Shown one piece after another: positions 1 through 5,108 of a DNA stretch of 10,304 nucleotides (the first letter of the stretch is position 1; every line of letters starts with the position of its first letter). The DNA lies in assembly GCA_016201805.1 (NCBI GenBank), contig JACQCB010000076.1, positions 1 to 10,304 of the forward strand. The letters are read 5' to 3'. The notes below the pieces were generated by a model that saw only the letters and a list, made by a program, of their open reading frames with translations, ran no database searches and was not told the DNA's origin. The stretch comes from Nitrospirota bacterium. Its GTDB lineage: Bacteria > Nitrospirota > Nitrospiria > Nitrospirales > Nitrospiraceae. Position numbers and translations under genes: made by a program.

Positions 1-254
1 AGATGTCCTCCCCCGTCATCGTTCAAATTGCGGGCGAACCTTCCGGCACACTCAAGGGCAAAGACGCGGTTGGCGGTTACTGGGCGAAGGCGCTGCAACT
101 CATGCCCAATCTTCGGTTTGAGCTTATCTCGACCCTGGTTGGGGTTAACAGCATTACACTTTACTATAAGGGGGCGCGGGGGCTTGCCGCCGAAGTGTTT
201 CACTTCGGTCCAGACCAGAAGGTCGAAAGGGCATACGCACATTATGCTCCGTGA
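1..254 (+). CDS. SnoaL/NTF2-like family protein, 3' part (start outside the window)
   Basis: This is the C-terminal ~83 residues of a small alpha+beta-barrel protein of the NTF2-like superfamily, probably the SnoaL-like branch. The motif GEPSGTLKGKDAVGGYWAKA, then a strand-rich part ending VFHFGPDQKVERAYAHYAP, matches family members in which a substrate cone is closed by the helix and curved sheet. The family holds small-molecule isomerases, cyclases and many proteins of unknown substrate, so no reaction can be assigned. The ATG at 3 is probably internal: in relatives this position is a mid-protein strand (pattern x-F-T/S-S-P), so about 40-60 N-terminal residues should lie to the left. The gene ends 8 bases before an attC site, the usual layout for an integron cassette gene. 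Confidence 0.75.
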   Translation, partial: MSSPVIVQIAGEPSGTLKGKDAVGGYWAKALQLMPNLRFELISTLVGVNSITLYYKGARGLAAEVFHFGPDQKVERAYAHYAP

Positions 255-262
255 CATCTCAC

Positions 263-320
263 CTCTAACTCGGCGCTCAAACCGATGCGCTACTGCGCGC
301 GGCTTAGCTCCGCGTTGGGC
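263..320 (+). other. attC recombination site 1 (58 bp)
   Basis: The left inverse core is CTCTAAC at 263-269, one mismatch from RYYYAAC. The right core is GTTGGGC at 314-320, a perfect GTTRRRY. Between them are the two inner arms typical of attC, with GGCGCTCAA on the left and GGCTTAGCTCCGCG on the right, folding into an imperfect hairpin. Integrase would cut the folded bottom strand at the G^TT. The arms closely resemble those of attC site 3. The site follows the SnoaL-like gene, and the next gene starts 10 bases after it. Confidence 0.85.
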
Positions 321-330
321 GTAAAAACAC

Positions 331-741
331 ATGAAGCCCGTCGTTCAAGAAGAAATCTCTGGCTGTGGCATTGCAAGCGTCGCGGCACTTGCTGGAGTCA
401 GTTATGCCCGCGTCAAAGCGCAAGCGAATCGGCTCGGCATTTTCGCTGAGGACTCGAAACTATGGTCAGAAACTACGTATGTTCGTACTCTGCTATCAAA
501 GTTCGGAATTAAAGTATCTCGAAAGGAACAACCATTCGCTTCTTGGAAGCGGTTGCCTAATGTTGCGCTTCTTGCCAATAAATGGCATCTCGAAAAAGGT
601 AAGCCATTTTGGCACTGGGTGGTTTTCGTGAGAGAAAAAGATTCAAGCTACGTCCTAGATCCCAAGAAGGCACTAAAGGTAAGCAAGCGAACGGATTTCG
701 GTCGAATGAAACCGAAATGGTTTATCGAAGTTTATGCCTAA
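331..741 (+). CDS. Small C39/papain-like cysteine peptidase-fold protein (integron cassette gene)
   Basis: The 136-residue protein has the layout of the peptidase C39-like branch of the papain fold. Q6 could form the oxyanion hole, C12 lies in SGCGIASVAALAG at the start of the first helix, H95 is in FWHWVVFV, and D110 is in YVLDP. The spacing and context suit a complete Cys-His-Asp triad. Classic C39 domains cleave double-glycine leader peptides and are fused to ABC exporters; this protein is free-standing, with no transporter domain, signal peptide or membrane segment, so its substrate is unknown. Stand-alone proteins of this type occur in integron cassettes. The ATG lies 16 bases inside the cassette with no clear Shine-Dalgarno, so translation may be leader-short or coupled. 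The stop codon overlaps the left core of the next attC. Confidence 0.75.
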   Translation: MKPVVQEEISGCGIASVAALAGVSYARVKAQANRLGIFAEDSKLWSETTYVRTLLSKFGIKVSRKEQPFASWKRLPNVALLANKWHLEKGKPFWHWVVFVREKDSSYVLDPKKALKVSKRTDFGRMKPKWFIEVYA

Positions 742-815
742 CAAATGCATCGATCTGGTCACGGGTTACGTTGGCGCGGGCTCCTCGGCCGCTCGCGGTC
801 CAGCGTTTGTTGTAC
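736..815 (+). other. attC recombination site 2 (80 bp, slightly degenerate)
   Basis: The left core GCCTAAC at 736-742 matches RYYYAAC perfectly and overlaps the stop codon of the C39-like gene. The right core GTTGTAC at 809-815 has one mismatch from GTTRRRY. The outer arms pair well: AACAAATGC at the left against GCGTTTGTT at the right, 8 of 9 complementary. The inner part (GGCGCGGGCTCCTCGGCC) differs from sites 1 and 3, suggesting that this cassette came from a different source. Confidence 0.7.
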
Positions 816-934
816 TGCGAGCTTCCCCAAACCTGAGATCTTCTCAAAGAAGAACTTTCTGGCGAATGGAGGTTAGATAGCTTTCAATTGTTCAAATCTA
901 ACAGTTCACAAAACCTACGGTTCGGGGAATCAAA
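810..934 (+). ncRNA. Structured non-coding element, copy A (cupin-cassette leader)
   Basis: This gene-free leader of the cupin cassette is homologous to copy B at 1488-1611. From the ATG at 866 to 928 the copies match at 51 of 63 positions with no gaps, mostly transitions apart. Predicted pairings are a closing stem TTCCCC (823-828) with GGGGAA (924-929), continued by AACC (830-833) with GGTT (919-922); a hairpin TCTTC (839-843) with GAAGA (849-853); and a 7-bp stem 872-878 with 896-902. The last stem has a T-A pair (874/900) that is C-G in copy B. The element could be a cis-acting RNA leader controlling the cupin gene, a small RNA, or a DNA secondary structure used in recombination. I do not recognise it as a named family, and the ncRNA type is tentative. 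Confidence 0.5.
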
Positions 935-1016
935 TTTATCTAGGACTCGGACCGTTTGGTTTGGGAGAGCCTCAGGTTAACTCTGACTCGATCACACATT
1001 ATGAACGGAGCCAATA

Positions 1017-1361
1017 ATGACGCAGACATTTAAAGATTTATCCACGCAAAAGTTTGTGGACCTGATCGTATTTCCCGGCACAAGCTGGGTGGTTCTAGCC
1101 GAGCCTGTTCCTCAAGGGTCAATCCATCGCTTGAAGATGAAGAAGGGAACGGTTATTCCTGCACATACTCACCCGGCCGACGAACATGTATTTGTTGTCT
1201 TCGGAATCATTAAGACAGGAGATCGAGTTTGTGACACCGGCTGCTTTTGGAGTACGCCCAAAGGAACGCGACAAGGCCCTCATGAAGCACTTACAGATAT
1301 CGAATTGATTACCATCCGGCTTGGAGCGATGGGAAACTTTGAGACAGCGAAAACCGCTTAA
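1017..1361 (+). CDS. Single-domain cupin protein (integron cassette gene)
   Basis: The 114-residue protein is one small beta-barrel. Cupin motif 1 is canonical: G44-x5-H50-x-H52-x3-E56-x6-G63 (in VIPAHTHPADEH), giving three metal ligands. Motif 2 is looser: G75-x5-P81-x-G83, with H89 as the likely fourth ligand, displaced by a few residues from the consensus. The family contains dioxygenases, isomerases, metal-dependent anti-sigma domains and sensors, and nothing here narrows the substrate. W24 and W78 may line the pocket. GGAG at 1007-1010 lies 6 bases before the ATG. Unlike the preceding cassette, this gene has a roughly 200-base leader containing structured copy A. An attC site begins 33 bases after the stop. 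Confidence 0.85.
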   Translation: MTQTFKDLSTQKFVDLIVFPGTSWVVLAEPVPQGSIHRLKMKKGTVIPAHTHPADEHVFVVFGIIKTGDRVCDTGCFWSTPKGTRQGPHEALTDIELITIRLGAMGNFETAKTA

Positions 1362-1394
1362 TCCGAGAGTTCAATAGGGTGCAATCAAACGTCG

Positions 1395-1473
1395 ACCTAA
1401 CCCGGCGCTCAAGCGGACTCGCTACGTCGGTGCTTCGCACCGCCGCAGCTCACCGCTTAGCTCTGCGTTAGAC
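1395..1473 (+). other. attC recombination site 3 (79 bp)
   Basis: This is the clearest attC of the set. ACCTAAC at 1395-1401 and GTTAGAC at 1467-1473 both match the consensus cores. The inner arms CCGGCGCTCAAGCGGAC and CGCTTAGCTCTGC are conserved with site 1. A terminal hairpin GGTGC-TTC-GCACC caps the structure (about 1430-1442). It is the last convincing attC in the array. Confidence 0.92.
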
Positions 1474-1487
1474 CTTCCCGCTCGGCA

Positions 1488-1611
1488 TTAGACTGTAAGC
1501 TTCCCCGATCTGAAACTTTCTCAAAAGAGAACTGCTTGGCAAATGGAGGTCAGGTAGCTTTTAACAGCTCAAATCTGACGGTTCGCAAAGCGTACGATTC
1601 GGGGAGCCAAT
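1488..1611 (+). ncRNA. Structured non-coding element, copy B (orphan cassette remnant)
   Basis: Homologous and co-linear with copy A. The unit starts TTAGACTG, where copy A starts TTGTACTG, both 11 bases before GCTTCCCC. The base before it is A (1487) rather than the G of a functional core, so it looks like a fossil cassette start. Predicted pairings are CCCC (1503-1506) with GGGG (1601-1604), TTCTC (1518-1522) with GAGAA (1527-1531) around an AAAA loop, and 1549-1555 with 1573-1579. AGCT/AGCT can close an inner hairpin at about 1556-1569. No gene follows within 400 bases. Its function is unknown, as for copy A; repeated association with cassette starts argues that the element travels with cassettes. 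Confidence 0.5.
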
Positions 1612-2052
1612 CTTAAAAGGGCGACGCTTCTATCCCCACGACTTATCCCGCTACTTGCCGCCCCAAGCCCCTCAAAACCTCGCCATGATCGGGCATTGAC
1701 CTCGCCTGGCGTAAAACCGTCCTGAAACTTTGCTCAAAGAAGGGGTAGATACTCCACCCTTGGCTGTGGTAGACTGCCTCACCGTACGAGCTACGGTGAC
1801 TATCCTATCTCTCGCGCCTCCGTGCCTTCCTGTTGGTCCCCGCGCGATCGATTCCCTGGTACACAGTGCTCTTACGGCCGAGCATCACGTTTTCACTCGA
1901 TGCCGGGCGGGAGCCGAGTTGGCCTGCAGACCCCCTTTCCCTCCGTCCCTCCGCAACTTTTCTGCCGTCAAGCTGTCACAACAGCGGGCAGGATACGGGA
2001 CCGGTGCTTCGAAAGGCACTCACGGCGTCCGGCAAGCGAGGAGCGACCGCGA
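1612..2052. other. Gene-poor stretch with short hairpins and a fragment of the repeat element
   Basis: I see no convincing gene here: the open frames overlap each other and lack familiar composition or start signals. At 1720-1742 a stretch (CTGAAACTTTGCTCAAAGAA) resembles the second stem of copies A and B and folds as CTTTG/CAAAG. GGGGT (1742-1746) with ACTCC (1751-1755) can form another hairpin, followed by a perfect 8-bp hairpin at 1779-1799. The right end is the leader of the gene at 2053 and contains an imperfect hairpin GTGCTTCGAAAGGCAC. This is likely the junction between the array remnant and the older chromosome. Confidence 0.4.
1779..1799. repeat. Perfect 8-bp inverted repeat (TCACCGTA - 5 nt - TACGGTGA)
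   Basis: TCACCGTA at 1779-1786 pairs perfectly with TACGGTGA at 1792-1799 around the loop CGAGC. No T-run follows, so a standard intrinsic terminator is not supported. It could be a protein-binding operator or an RNA hairpin. Its half-sites ACCGTA/TACGGT also occur as gapless palindromes at 2798-2807 and 4347-4356. Confidence 0.5.
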
Positions 2053-2400
2053 ATGGGCAAGATGAATGTTGAGCCAATGGTCACGTTTACCGATGGCTCA
2101 CAGTTGCTGGTCAGCACGCAATATTCCGGGACCGGCAGTTTCACGTGCGAACTCTATCTGTCCGTTCCTTGCAACAAAGAGAAGCTGGACCTGCGCGTCG
2201 TGTCGGATCACCTTGAGGCGCCCACCTGTCGCGAAGCACAGGACATCGCGTTCCGCTACGCCGAACGCCGGTACCCGGACAACGCGCGCGGCATCAAGGC
2301 GCCGCCTTACTTGGTCTGGCCTGGGCCAAACATCCCTGCGGCACCCGACAACCGCGGACGCAGGCCGGAGCATCGGCATAGCGGGATCCCGCGCGCATAA
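2053..2400 (+). CDS. Unidentified 115-residue protein
   Basis: I do not recognise this gene. The start at 2053 is supported by AGGAG at 2039-2043, 9 bases upstream; ATG 2062 is an alternative that would remove three residues. The N-terminal ~50 residues look like alternating strands (VTFTDGSQLLVSTQYSG, FTCELYLSVPC). They are followed by a likely helix (EAQDIAFRYAERRYPD, about 61-76) and a proline-rich, basic tail that may be disordered (KAPPYLVWPGPNIPAAPDN onward). There is no signal peptide or membrane segment. C32, C40 and C59 do not form a recognised metal motif. It may be a small chromosomal conserved hypothetical. The coherent amino-acid composition and ribosome site argue for a real gene. 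Confidence 0.55.
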   Translation: MGKMNVEPMVTFTDGSQLLVSTQYSGTGSFTCELYLSVPCNKEKLDLRVVSDHLEAPTCREAQDIAFRYAERRYPDNARGIKAPPYLVWPGPNIPAAPDNRGRRPEHRHSGIPRA

Positions 2401-2517
2401 GGCCGGATCGTACAAAGCGCGGCAGCAACTGGCCCCCCATAACGACAGCGGGCCATAACAAGGCATTAGCGTTTTTTTCAACACGACGGTAACGGGACGC
2501 CCTGCAAGGAGGCATAC

Positions 2518-2757
2518 ATGGCTTGGCCTGGCAGTAAACAAGTGCTCAAAGCGAAGCGCGGCAACCCGAAGCAAAAGATCAATTGGGAGCAGTTGGGACT
2601 GGAAACACCGGCCAAAGGCCAGTCGACCGTCCCCATCGACGAGATCAGGCGGCAGGTGACGCTGTTGGCAGGCCGATCGCTCGGGCAAGGCGTGCGTGTC
2701 AGTTCCGACCGGCCTGCCGAAACCGCCGGCCGGAGCCGTCGTGGAGACGCTCGGTAA
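2518..2757 (+). CDS. Small basic protein of unknown function, possibly frameshifted at its 3' end
   Basis: A perfect AGGAGG at 2507-2512 lies 5 bases before the ATG, the strongest reason to call a gene. The 79-residue product starts with a lysine-rich, probably unstructured part (KQVLKAKRGNPKQK, about 8-20), then a helix-like stretch (PIDEIRRQVTLLAGRSLGQG, about 39-58). The last ~18 residues are rich in R, S, G and D and look like out-of-frame reading. The +1 frame from about 2696 continues with plausible protein (VPTGLPKPPAGAVVETLG, then FFCGSCGTVRWLHACG), so the original protein may have been longer with a Cys-x2-Cys pair. That frame stays open to 3061, into the next gene. No family is recognised. 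Confidence 0.5.
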   Translation: MAWPGSKQVLKAKRGNPKQKINWEQLGLETPAKGQSTVPIDEIRRQVTLLAGRSLGQGVRVSSDRPAETAGRSRRGDAR

Positions 2758-2999
2758 AAAATATCCGGTTGAGTTGTTTTTCTGCGGATCATGTGGTACC
2801 GTACGGTGGCTCCATGCATGTGGGTCCGTGATGGAGAAGTCGAGTGTAAGGCCCGTAACCGATGTTGTTTTGTCCGGGGAATTTGATCGGAAGCCAGACC
2901 CAAGTCGCTTCAGTTTTCGCGCCTTCGGCCCGTTCCTTCCTTTCGCTCTTTCTTTCTCGAGCTCAAGACAATATCATTCAATCCACAAGGAGGAACCCG

Positions 3000-3323
3000 A
3001 TGGGTTCGAAGATTTACGTTGGTGGGTTGCCGTATTCGGCGACCGAGGCGCAGTTGAATGACCTGTTCGCAGTACACGGCACGGTTGAGTCCGCGCGTGT
3101 GATCACGGACAAGTTCACGGGACAATCACGGGGCTTCGGCTTCGTGGAGATGACCACGGCAGAAGAAGCCAAGGCCGCGATTACGGCATTGAACGGCACC
3201 CAAATGGACGGCCGGACGTTGACCGTGAACGAAGCGAAGCCTCAGGAACCCCGCTCCGGTGGGGGCGGCTTCGGCGGCGGTCGTAGCGGCGGTGGTGGTG
3301 GTCGCGGTCGCGACCGCTTCTAA
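3000..3323 (+). CDS. RNA-binding protein with one RRM domain and glycine-rich tail
   Basis: The 107-residue protein carries a single RNA-recognition motif over about residues 3-79. RNP2 is KIYVGGL at 4-10 with the aromatic Y6; RNP1 is RGFGFVEM at 44-51 with F46 and F48 for base stacking. Residues 85-107 form a glycine/arginine-rich tail like that of the cyanobacterial Rbp proteins. Such proteins bind single-stranded RNA in the cytoplasm; several in cyanobacteria are cold-induced, which is family knowledge and not shown here. The ATG at 3000 has AGGAGG at 2988-2993 and is the start of the conserved domain; the longer upstream open frame is not conserved-looking. A large palindrome follows 20 bases after the stop, and the desaturase gene starts 74 bases downstream on the same strand. 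Confidence 0.92.
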   Translation: MGSKIYVGGLPYSATEAQLNDLFAVHGTVESARVITDKFTGQSRGFGFVEMTTAEEAKAAITALNGTQMDGRTLTVNEAKPQEPRSGGGGFGGGRSGGGGGRGRDRF

Positions 3324-3343
3324 GTTCCGATGCGGAACAGTGA

Positions 3344-3373
3344 GGGAGGGCGGCTCGTACGAGCCGCCCTCCC
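3344..3373 (+). terminator. 30-bp perfect palindrome between RRM and desaturase genes (terminator-like hairpin)
   Basis: GGGAGGGCGGCTCGT at 3344-3358 is followed at once by its exact reverse complement at 3359-3373. As RNA it makes a very GC-rich stem of about 13 pairs with a tetraloop-sized turn. There is no U-run after it, so it may be a weak or Rho-assisted terminator, an mRNA-stabilising structure, or an attenuator limiting read-through into the desaturase gene. The Shine-Dalgarno of the desaturase (3384-3389) starts 11 bases after the stem. Confidence 0.6.
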
Positions 3374-3397
3374 ATCCTCAACAAGGAGGCCTTCCCT

Positions 3398-4258
3398 ATG
3401 ACGTCTGTCATCTCCTCCGCTCAGCCACGAGTCAGACCCTTTAGTCTTGGGGCAGCCATTCTCTTCAGCATCATCACCGTAGGGTCGCTGATCGGCCTCC
3501 CCGCCTTTGCGTATTATTATGATTTCACGTGGGTGGATTGGACCATGTTCGGAATCCTGTACGTGGTCACCGGGCTGGGTATCACCGTCGGCTATCACCG
3601 CCTGATCGCCCATCGCAGCTTCGACTGCCCGACGTGGGTCAGGGCGGGACTGTTGATTGCCGGGGGCTGGGCCCTTGAAAATACGGCGCTCAAATGGGGA
3701 TCAAGCCATATCCGCCACCATGCGCGCTGCGACCAGGAAGAGGACCCCTACAACGCCCAGCGAGGATTTTGGTGGAGCCATTGCGGCTGGATTTTCTACA
3801 CAGACCCCTATGCAGACGAGAAATACTTTGCGCGCCTGCGGCGTGACCCGGTCATCATGTGGCAACACAAGTACTATGTGCCCATCGTGGTCTCCGGCCT
3901 GGCCCTGCCCTTCCTGGTGGGTTTCCTCTACAATGGTTGGATCGGAGGCCTGGGCTGTTTCCTGCTGGCTGGTGTGGGACGGACGTTCTTCGTGCTCAAT
4001 TCCACCTTCTGCATCAATTCCATTTGCCACCTTTGGGGAAAGCAACCGCACGGCGGGGCTGATTCCAGCCGGGATAGCTGGTGGGTTTCCTTGATCACGT
4101 TCGGAGAGGGCTACCACAATTACCATCACACCTATCAAAGCGATTACCGAAACGGGCCCCGCTGGTACAACTTCGATCCCTCGAAGTGGCTGATTTTCAC
4201 CCTATCGTTGCTCGGCCTGGCGACTTCCTTACGCACGGCTTCCAACGAAACTGAGTAG
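3398..4258 (+). CDS. Membrane fatty acid (acyl-CoA/acyl-lipid delta-9 type) desaturase
   Basis: The 286-residue integral membrane protein inserts a double bond into fatty acyl chains using a di-iron centre, O2 and electrons. The three histidine boxes are complete: H67-RLIA-H72, H104-IR-H107-H108, and H240-NY-H243-H244, with the extra ligand in NSICHLWG (H211). This order and spacing match the delta-9 desaturase family (COG1398, DesC type). Hydrophobic segments are visible at about 16-40, 50-64, 82-96, 160-180 and 182-202. The length is normal, and no cytochrome b5 or ferredoxin domain is fused, so the electron donor is separate. The start is supported by AGGAGG at 3384-3389, 8 bases upstream. 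The substrate and exact double-bond position cannot be read from sequence. Proximity to the RRM gene suggests a low-temperature membrane-fluidity role. Confidence 0.93.
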   Translation: MTSVISSAQPRVRPFSLGAAILFSIITVGSLIGLPAFAYYYDFTWVDWTMFGILYVVTGLGITVGYHRLIAHRSFDCPTWVRAGLLIAGGWALENTALKWGSSHIRHHARCDQEEDPYNAQRGFWWSHCGWIFYTDPYADEKYFARLRRDPVIMWQHKYYVPIVVSGLALPFLVGFLYNGWIGGLGCFLLAGVGRTFFVLNSTFCINSICHLWGKQPHGGADSSRDSWWVSLITFGEGYHNYHHTYQSDYRNGPRWYNFDPSKWLIFTLSLLGLATSLRTASNETE

Positions 4259-4332
4259 CCATCGCCTCCCCTCTGTCAGCTTCTCACAACGTGACCGTAC
4301 GTAACAGGACTCCGTCCGGCTCAAGTTTACCG

Positions 4333-4361
4333 TTGACCTGACCGCTACCGTACGGTATGGG
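4333..4361 (+). promoter_or_regulatory. Sigma70-like promoter with embedded palindrome, upstream of the PilZ gene
   Basis: TTGACC at 4333-4338 and TATGGG at 4356-4361 are separated by 17 bases, a good -35 and a fair -10. The 10-bp palindrome ACCGTACGGT (4347-4356) fills the downstream part of the spacer and touches the -10, where a repressor would act. Transcription would begin near 4368, about 50 bases before the GTG start. Confidence 0.45.
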
Positions 4362-4418
4362 TAGTCCTCTGGAACGTCAGGTGCGGGGATCGTTTGCGCC
4401 GAACCCCTGTCCTCGCCC

Positions 4419-5069
4419 GTGAGCGCTTTGCACCAACGTGGTGACATTGTGATCGAGGACAATGCCGTACTCCCCCTCCGCACTGATCCGGGCGAAGACA
4501 GCCTGCATGCCCAGCCCCCGATAATCCGTGAGCACCGGGCTCATCCGCGTACCGCCGTCTCCTTCCCGATCGAGTACGTCATCCTGTCCCGGTTCAGACA
4601 TTGGGCGATACGGTCATTCTATCGAACGATCCCCAGTACCGAACGGAACCCAATGGGGAGTCTGGCTATCCCTGAGTTTGAGCCTTTGGCCAGGCGCTAC
4701 GTACCCCTGGCCAGGTTCCTGGAGAAGCTGTTGTTCGAGAGCGGTCGCCGCAGCTGGCTGGATGAAGGGCGGATTCAATCGGCAATGGCCCTTGACCTCA
4801 GCGAAGGCGGCCTGAGACTGGCGACCTCATACCTCCTTTGGCCGGACGCCTTCGTCCTCCTCAGAGTTCCGTCTCGGACGCTCATGGCCTTCGGCTATAC
4901 GGCCCTCGGCGAAGTCATCCGCGTGAAGCGCACGGTTGAGAACGAAATCGAAGCGGGCGTCGCCTTTACGGCCATCCATGAGTCGGACCGAGCCGGATTG
5001 GTCCGGTTCATTACCACCCCCCTGCCGCAGCTTGCCGCCGAGCGCCATCCGCAACAATCCTCCGCCTAA
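4419..5069 (+). CDS. PilZ-domain protein (putative c-di-GMP receptor) with a long inter-motif insert
   Basis: Two PilZ signatures are visible in the 216-residue frame: R40-x3-R44 (HRAHPRTAVSFPIEY) and D126-x-S-x2-G131 (ALDLSEGGLRL). They are followed by strands ending in GVAFTAIHESDRAGLVRFI, the usual end of a PilZ barrel. In typical PilZ domains the two motifs lie about 20-40 residues apart; here 81 residues intervene (45-125), including a likely helical stretch (PLARRYVPLARFLEKLLF). No membrane segment or other output domain is seen. GTG 4419 is chosen because it gives the first start after the promoter-like site and includes both motifs; GTG 4449 is an alternative. Neither has a good Shine-Dalgarno, so the N-terminal ~30 residues are uncertain. 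The partner or target is unknown. Confidence 0.7.
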   Translation: MSALHQRGDIVIEDNAVLPLRTDPGEDSLHAQPPIIREHRAHPRTAVSFPIEYVILSRFRHWAIRSFYRTIPSTERNPMGSLAIPEFEPLARRYVPLARFLEKLLFESGRRSWLDEGRIQSAMALDLSEGGLRLATSYLLWPDAFVLLRVPSRTLMAFGYTALGEVIRVKRTVENEIEAGVAFTAIHESDRAGLVRFITTPLPQLAAERHPQQSSA

Positions 5070-5108
5070 CGACTTGCAGCCTCTCCTTCGTCCTCCCGTT
5101 ACCCTTCC

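Larger units (their letters stand above)
1..1611 (+). mobile_element. Distal end of an integron gene-cassette array (no integrase in view)
   Basis: Three short cassettes lie head to tail on the + strand, each with a single gene followed by an attC-type imperfect palindrome. The sites end in G^TTRRRY cores at 314-320 (GTTGGGC), 809-815 (GTTGTAC, one mismatch) and 1467-1473 (GTTAGAC). Cutting after the G gives cassettes of 315-809 and 810-1467; a first cassette enters from the left and ends at 314. A cassette-start remnant with a related non-coding element follows at about 1488-1611, and no convincing attC lies to its right, so the array seems to end here. In integrons the integrase and attI lie at the proximal end, which here would be to the left. 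The cassette genes look less GC-rich than the genes to the right, consistent with acquired DNA. The right edge is approximate. Confidence 0.85.

Noticed and set aside
1488..1611. tRNA-like reading of copy B, suggested by paired ends and a terminal GGGGAGCCA
   Set aside because: No anticodon arm, D arm or T-loop can be placed, the element is too long for a tRNA, and copy A does not keep the CCA.
1730..2072. Overlapping open frames on the + strand (including a 192-residue frame from 1822)
   Set aside because: The 5' parts have compositional features of non-coding GC-rich sequence and no ribosome site. Only the part from 2053 has a Shine-Dalgarno and protein-like composition.
2098..2903. Long - strand open frames opposite the genes at 2053 and 2518
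   Set aside because: They are Cys/Arg-rich with no recognisable motif and lie antisense to frames with good ribosome sites.
2862..2999. Upstream in-frame extension of the RRM protein
   Set aside because: The perfect AGGAGG at 2988-2993 and the RRM consensus both place the start at 3000. The extension is Ser/Phe-rich leader sequence.
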